NCBI GenBank assembly: GCA_017412265.1
Contig: JAFPYK010000122.1
Coordinates: 1 to 16,731 of the forward strand
Origin: Lachnospiraceae bacterium
GTDB lineage: Bacteria; Bacillota; Clostridia; Lachnospirales; Lachnospiraceae
Direction: 5' to 3'
Length of the DNA: 16,731 bases
Position 1 is the stretch's first letter, and every line of letters begins with the position of its first letter. Positions 13,248 to 16,731 of this stretch are shown here, in pieces. Both the position numbers and the translations under genes were made by a program. The notes beneath the pieces were generated by a model, which searched no databases, was not told the DNA's origin, and worked only from the letters and a program-made list of their open reading frames with translations.

Positions 13248-13892
13248 ATGAAGATTGTTATGTTAGGCGCTCCGGGAGCCGGCAAGGGCACCCAGGCGAA
13301 AATGATCGTGGAGAAGTACGGAATCCCTCAGATCTCTACGGGTGACATCTTCCGTGCGAATATCAAGAACGGCACGGAGCTTGGCAAGAAGGCAAAGACT
13401 TACATGGACCAGGGGGCTCTGGTTCCGGACGAGCTGGTGGTAGACCTCGTTGTGGACCGCCTCTCCCAGGATGACTGCAAGAACGGCTATGTTCTTGACG
13501 GTTTCCCGAGAACCATCCCGCAGGCGGAGGCGCTGACCGCGGCGCTGGCTGCCCAGGGTGAGAAGCTCGACTATGCGATCGATGTGGAGGTTCCGGATGA
13601 GAATATCGTCAACCGGATGTCCGGCAGACGTGCATGCGTCAACTGCGGCGGCACCTATCACATCGTGTTCAACCCCACCAAGGTGGAGGGGATCTGCGAC
13701 GCCTGCGGCGGCAAGCTCATCTTAAGAGATGACGACAAGCCGGAGACCGTGCAGCACAGACTGTCTGTGTATCATGCGCAGACGCAGCCGCTCATCGACT
13801 ATTACAAGGCAGAGGGTATCTTAAAGGCTGTCGACGGTACGAAGAATATGGCCGACGTCTTCGCGGATATCACTGCGATTCTCGGAGAATAA
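13248..13892 (+). CDS. adk: Adenylate kinase, zinc-binding long form
   Basis: The protein has 214 residues. It catalyses ATP + AMP to 2 ADP in the cytoplasm. The Walker A loop GAPGAGKGT lies at 7-15, the AMP-binding DGFPRT at 84-89, and the LID region has Cys130, Cys133, Cys150 and Cys153, the four-cysteine zinc site typical of Gram-positive enzymes. Arginines at 127-128 and in QHRLSVYHAQT are conserved. GAAAGGA precedes the ATG. Its place between secY and map is the standard spc order in Firmicutes. Confidence 0.98.
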   Translation: MKIVMLGAPGAGKGTQAKMIVEKYGIPQISTGDIFRANIKNGTELGKKAKTYMDQGALVPDELVVDLVVDRLSQDDCKNGYVLDGFPRTIPQAEALTAALAAQGEKLDYAIDVEVPDENIVNRMSGRRACVNCGGTYHIVFNPTKVEGICDACGGKLILRDDDKPETVQHRLSVYHAQTQPLIDYYKAEGILKAVDGTKNMADVFADITAILGE

Positions 13893-13895
13893 TCC

Positions 13896-14648
13896 ATGTC
13901 GGTGACGATCAAATCACCGCGTGAGATCGAGTTGATGCGGGAGTCCTGCAGGCGGCTCGCGATCGTCCACGCGGAACTGGAGAAGATCATTGCCCCGGGC
14001 ATCAGCACCTACGACATCGACCGGAAGGGAGAGGAGATCATCCGTGACTTCGGCTGCATCCCTTCTTTCAAGAACTATGAAGGCTATCCGGCCTCCATCT
14101 GTGTCTCGGTCAATGACGAGGTGGTCCACGGAATCCCTTCGAAGAAGCGGATCCTGAAGGAAGGTGACATCGTCAGCCTCGACGCGGGACTGATCTACCA
14201 GGGTTATCACTCAGATGCGGCACGCACCTGGGGTGTCGGAGAGATCTCCGACGAGGCGAAACGCCTGATCGAGGTGACCAATCGGAGTTTCTTCGAGGGC
14301 ATTCGATATGCAAAACCGGGATACCATCTGCGCGATATCGGCGCAGCGATTCAGGCCTATGTGGAGGCGAACGGCTTCTCAGTCGTGCGCGACCTCTGCG
14401 GCCACGGCATCGGCACGCATCTTCATGAGGACCCTGAGATACCGAATTTTGCGACGCATAAGAAGGGTCTCAAGATCATGAAGGGCATGACATTTGCCAT
14501 CGAACCGATGGTAACCGCGGGCAAATATGATGTATGGTGGCTGGATGACGACTGGACGGTAACCACCCAGGACGGATCCCTGGCTGCTCATTATGAGAAT
14601 ACCATCTTGATCACAGACGGGGAACCGGAGATTTTAACATTGATTTAA
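13896..14648 (+). CDS. map: Type I methionine aminopeptidase
   Basis: The protein has 250 residues with the pita-bread fold. It removes the initiator methionine from nascent proteins. The metal ligands are visible as Asp96 (SLDAG), Asp107 (HSDAAR), His170 (GHGIG), Glu203 (AIEPM) and Glu234 (HYENT). His78 (VVHG) and His177 (THLHEDP) form the substrate pocket. There is no N-terminal zinc or SH3-binding extension. The ATG is 3 bases after the adk stop, with GGAG inside the adk end, so the two are probably coupled. Confidence 0.98.
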   Translation: MSVTIKSPREIELMRESCRRLAIVHAELEKIIAPGISTYDIDRKGEEIIRDFGCIPSFKNYEGYPASICVSVNDEVVHGIPSKKRILKEGDIVSLDAGLIYQGYHSDAARTWGVGEISDEAKRLIEVTNRSFFEGIRYAKPGYHLRDIGAAIQAYVEANGFSVVRDLCGHGIGTHLHEDPEIPNFATHKKGLKIMKGMTFAIEPMVTAGKYDVWWLDDDWTVTTQDGSLAAHYENTILITDGEPEILTLI

Positions 14649-14665
14649 AGGAGGGGATACGAACC

Positions 14666-14884
14666 ATGTCGAAAGCAGATACACTGGAAATCGAAGGAAA
14701 GGTCATTGAGAAACTGCCGAACGCGATGTTTCGTGTGGAGCTTCCCAATGGTCATGTAGTGCTGGCTCACATCAGCGGCAAGCTGCGGATGAACTATATC
14801 CGCATCCTGCCCGGCGACACGGTGACGCTCGCGATGAGCCCTTACGACCTGACCAAAGGACGCATCATCTGGCGCGATAAATAA
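14666..14884 (+). CDS. infA: Translation initiation factor IF-1
   Basis: The protein has 72 residues, the exact standard length, with an S1/OB fold. Conserved parts are MSKADTLEIEGKVIEKLPNA, FRVELPNGHVVLAHISGKLR and MNYIRILPGDTVTLAMSPYD. IF-1 occupies the 30S A site and assists IF-2 and IF-3. AAAGGAGGGG precedes the ATG. A strong terminator follows directly instead of rpmJ and rpsM, which usually come next. Confidence 0.98.
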   Translation: MSKADTLEIEGKVIEKLPNAMFRVELPNGHVVLAHISGKLRMNYIRILPGDTVTLAMSPYDLTKGRIIWRDK

Positions 14885-14898
14885 GTCTGATGACACAT

Positions 14899-14938
14899 AA
14901 AAGAGGCGGACCATGCTCGCATGAGTCCGCCTCTTTTT
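14899..14938 (+). terminator. Strong intrinsic terminator of the S10-spc cluster
   Basis: AAGAGGCGGAC (14901-14911) pairs with GTCCGCCTCTT (14925-14935). An inner CATG/CATG (14912-14915, 14920-14923) pairs around a CTCG loop. Five T residues (14934-14938) follow, and A residues precede it, so it could also act on the opposite strand. Confidence 0.9.
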
Positions 14939-14948
14939 GTGGCATCCA

Positions 14949-14990
14949 ATGACGCGCAACGCGCGTCATGCAGACGCGAGCGAAGTGAGT
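14949..14990. repeat. Inverted repeat followed by a GCGA-GTGA rich element
   Basis: ATGACGCGC (14949-14957) and GCGCGTCAT (14961-14969) form a perfect 9-bp hairpin with an AAC loop. Next to it, GCGAGCGAAGTGAGTGA resembles the GCGACCGAGTGACGCAGCGA at the window's first 23 bases. This style of word is common in dispersed extragenic repeats. Copy number cannot be judged from this window. Confidence 0.4.
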
Positions 14991-15045
14991 GACTGAATTC
15001 ACACTGATAAATCTATCACATTCTTTCGTTTTGTGCTAATTCTGG

Positions 15046-15081
15046 ACCACTTTCCAGTGGTAACGCAGCACCAAAATGGTG
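15046..15081. repeat. Two short hairpins in the AT-rich intergenic region
   Basis: ACCACT/AGTGGT (15046-15051, 15056-15061) with a TTCC loop, and CACCA/TGGTG (15069-15073, 15077-15081) with an AAA loop. Function unknown. They begin a 300-base stretch without a convincing gene. The open frame at 15076-15354 lacks a ribosome binding site. Confidence 0.3.
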
Positions 15082-15126
15082 TTTAAACAAGCTGTTTTTT
15101 ACTCAAAATTGGGCATTTTTAATTGT

Positions 15127-15166
15127 TACAAAAGTATTAAATTCATATCTACTTTTGTAGATTTTT
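15127..15166 (+). repeat. Perfect 10-bp inverted repeat with T-rich tail
   Basis: TACAAAAGTA (15127-15136) and TACTTTTGTA (15150-15159) are exact inverted copies separated by 13 bases. GATTTTT follows. It lies about 55 bases upstream of the surface gene promoter. It may be a regulator-binding dyad or a weak terminator protecting the downstream gene from read-through. Confidence 0.4.
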
Positions 15167-15219
15167 GTCCAAAAATTCATTCTACGCCTGTCGAATTGTT
15201 ACTTTTTATTGACAAATTC

Positions 15220-15248
15220 TTGAAAATAAAGCCTTTTTATGGTATCTT
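15220..15248 (+). promoter_or_regulatory. Probable promoter of the surface protein gene
   Basis: TTGAAA (15220-15225) and TATCTT (15243-15248) are 17 bases apart. A perfect TTGACA at 15209-15214 and a TATACT at 15252-15257 are nearby but not correctly spaced for each other. Transcription would start near 15255, leaving a leader of about 130 nt. That leader includes CTACG/CGTAG (15356-15360, 15373-15377), which would pair across the front of the ribosome binding site. Confidence 0.4.
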
Positions 15249-15387
15249 AGGTATACTAATATCCCTTCGTGTGGCCATTTATAATTTATGGTGTATTCGC
15301 GTTTGTTTTGGGGAGAATAGCCCGGCTTATATGATTTTACTTCCAGGCCGGTAATCTACGTACATTTTTCATCGTAGGAGGAGTAGC

Positions 15388-16731
15388 ATGAAACCAAGAA
15401 ACAAGAGAATTTGGAAGAGAATTATCACGATCTTACTTGTGATTATTCTGTCGACGAGCCATTTCTCGAACACGGCTTTCGCCGAGGCGGTTTCGGACGC
15501 TCTGAAGTCGGAGTCGACTGTGGAGAAGGAGACCGTTGTGGAGAAGGATCTGGATCTTCTGGAGGAAGAGACGGATACGGAAGCTGAGACAGAGGAAGAA
15601 TCCTCGGAGGAGACATCTGAAACCGAGGAGGAGGCCAGTGAAACGACCGAGGAAGAGACTTCGGAGAGTGTTTCTGAGGAGGAAACAACGGCCGAAGAGG
15701 TGACCTCGGAAGAGGAAACTTCGGAAGAAGAAACTGAGGAAGTGACCACCGAAGAGGAGGTTACGACCGAGGAAACGACGACCGAGGAAGAAACAACCAC
15801 CGAGGAAGAGGAGACCACGAAGGTTCCTAGTAAGGAGGAATTACTCGCGGAAAACTATCCTGCATTCACCCAGAGAGGCTTCGCCAACGACGTGATCGTT
15901 GATGTCGAGGCTCCTGTCGGCGCGTTCCCGAAGGGCACAACGATGAAGGTGACGAAGGTGGATTCTGAGAAGATCGAGGATGCAATTCGCGAAGCGGTTG
16001 ACGAAAGAGTCCTGAAGATTCGCGCGGTCGACATCACCTTCTTCGACGCAGAAGGCAAAGAGATCCAGCCGATCGGCGAGATCAGCGTGAAGCTGACTTC
16101 GACAGCGATCAAGGAAGAGAATTCTGAGATCGTCCATATCGACGATGAAGGCAAGGCCAATGTGCTCGAGGAAGTCGAGTTCGGTAAGAAGGAAGCAACC
16201 TTCCACACCGATCAGTTCTCGATCTATGCGATCGTTGAGACCGGTGAAGATGCCAGAATCCTGGTGAAGTTTATCGGACTGAACGATCAGGAGATCGATC
16301 ATATGTATGTCAAAAAGAACGACGATATGGAAGTCGTTCTTTATGATCCCGGCGCAGGTGAGCTCAGCAACGGAGTGTATTTCCGCGGTTGGACCACTGA
16401 TCCTGACTACACGCCGACCACTGCAGCAAAGACCATTGCTGAGGTTCGTACCGAGGTTGCTGCTCAGCTTCCGCCCGCAAATGACGGAAAAGTGGTGGCC
16501 TACTATGCAATGCTCTTCAAGGATTACCGGATCACCTACCTGGATGAGAATAATATCTCCCTCGGCCAGGAGGAAGTGACCTTCCGTGCTGATTCGGCAT
16601 CTGATGAGCAGCCCTACAAAGTGAACATGGCCTACACTGTTCAGAATGAGAACTTCCACTTTGAAGGATGGAACGTCAGCGAGGGCTCCAGCAATATCGT
16701 AGGTTACGAAAACAGAGCTTATCAGAATAAC
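15388..16731 (+). CDS. Large secreted cell-surface protein, 5' part only
   Basis: The frame is open for 448 codons to the window end, so the gene is partial. AGGAGG (15376-15381) lies 6 bases before the ATG. Residues 1-11 are basic (MKPRNKRIWKR), 12-22 are hydrophobic (IITILLVIILS), and an A-F-A cleavage site lies at 30-32: a Sec signal peptide. Residues 59-145 are a Glu/Thr/Ser stalk of TTEEE-like units. Residues about 150-285 form a beta-rich module with DITFFDAEGKEIQPIGEISV and a DQFSIYAIVE end, a pattern seen in Lachnospiraceae surface proteins. From about 290 onward are modules with RGWTTDPDYT and FHFEGWNV, resembling Listeria-Bacteroides (Flg_new/InlB B) repeats. An LPxTG or other anchor would lie beyond the window. 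It is probably an adhesin or wall-linked protein; the ligand is unknown. Confidence 0.85.
   Translation, partial: MKPRNKRIWKRIITILLVIILSTSHFSNTAFAEAVSDALKSESTVEKETVVEKDLDLLEEETDTEAETEEESSEETSETEEEASETTEEETSESVSEEETTAEEVTSEEETSEEETEEVTTEEEVTTEETTTEEETTTEEEETTKVPSKEELLAENYPAFTQRGFANDVIVDVEAPVGAFPKGTTMKVTKVDSEKIEDAIREAVDERVLKIRAVDITFFDAEGKEIQPIGEISVKLTSTAIKEENSEIVHIDDEGKANVLEEVEFGKKEATFHTDQFSIYAIVETGEDARILVKFIGLNDQEIDHMYVKKNDDMEVVLYDPGAGELSNGVYFRGWTTDPDYTPTTAAKTIAEVRTEVAAQLPPANDGKVVAYYAMLFKDYRITYLDENNISLGQEEVTFRADSASDEQPYKVNMAYTVQNENFHFEGWNVSEGSSNIVGYENRAYQNN
15562..15822 (+). repeat. Low-complexity Glu/Thr/Ser stalk-coding repeat
   Basis: Imperfect GAGGAAGAAAC-like units encode residues about 59-145 of the surface protein, with clusters of 2-4 Glu alternating with 1-3 Thr or Ser. 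This is likely an extended, highly acidic wall-spanning spacer. Slippage at such repeats could change its length between strains. Confidence 0.7.

Noticed and set aside
15076..15354. Plus-strand 92-codon frame in the AT-rich intergenic region
   Set aside because: It has no ribosome binding site, spans the 10-bp inverted repeat and the predicted promoter, and has the composition of random AT-rich sequence.
15369..15818. Minus-strand frame rich in Ser/Val
   Set aside because: It is the reverse complement of the Glu/Thr stalk repeats, and the forward strand has a signal peptide and a ribosome binding site.
15841..16659. Minus-strand frame of 272 codons
   Set aside because: It lies antisense to the continuing surface protein frame and shows no ribosome binding site or recognisable domain.

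Overview
The window is a chromosomal segment from a low-to-mid GC Firmicute, most likely a member of the Lachnospiraceae/Clostridia. This rests on the gene order, the strong AGGAGG ribosome binding sites, a zinc-type S14 (rpsZ), a zinc-type adenylate kinase, an L22 with an N-terminal extension, and the Lachnospiraceae-like surface protein at the right end. The taxon is inferred from sequence style and was not checked against a database.

Left flank (1-2050). Bases 1-350 hold only degraded or partial coding sequence, including a short frame that looks like the cysteine-rich C-terminus of a RecQ-type helicase. A strong bidirectional hairpin terminator (355-392) follows. Next come a minus-strand gene for a small coiled-coil protein with an Ala/Pro/Glu-rich tail, and a plus-strand class I SAM-dependent methyltransferase of the RlmI/RlmK type with its own terminator.

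Centre (2045-14938). This is an almost canonical S10-spc ribosomal protein cluster on the plus strand: rpsJ-rplC-rplD-rplW-rplB-rpsS-rplV-rpsC-rplP-rpmC-rpsQ-rplN-rplX-rplE-rpsZ-rpsH-rplF-rplR-rpsE-rpmD-rplO-secY-adk-map-infA. It starts at a good promoter preceded by helically phased A-tracts. A roughly 230-nt structured leader with a terminator-like hairpin follows, and the cluster ends at a strong intrinsic terminator right after infA. The genes supply both ribosomal subunits, the SecY translocon, adenylate kinase, methionine aminopeptidase and IF-1. Most are joined by short spacers or stop/start overlaps. Four spacers are long and structured (rpsJ-rplC, rplW-rplB, rpsH-rplF, secY-adk) and are candidate control or processing sites. 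rplO lacks ATG/GTG/TTG at its conserved N-terminus and appears to start at ATT. The usual continuation rpmJ-rpsM-rpsK-rpoA-rplQ is absent.

Right flank (14939-16731). An AT-rich intergenic region of about 450 bases carries several inverted repeats and a probable promoter. It leads into the 5' part of a large secreted surface protein: signal peptide, Glu/Thr-rich stalk, then beta-rich repeat modules. The gene runs off the window.

No CRISPR array, tRNA, rRNA, complete mobile element or clearly new multi-gene system is visible. The most unusual items are the rplO ATT start, the switch-like S10 leader, the structured spacers and the interrupted spc-alpha junction.
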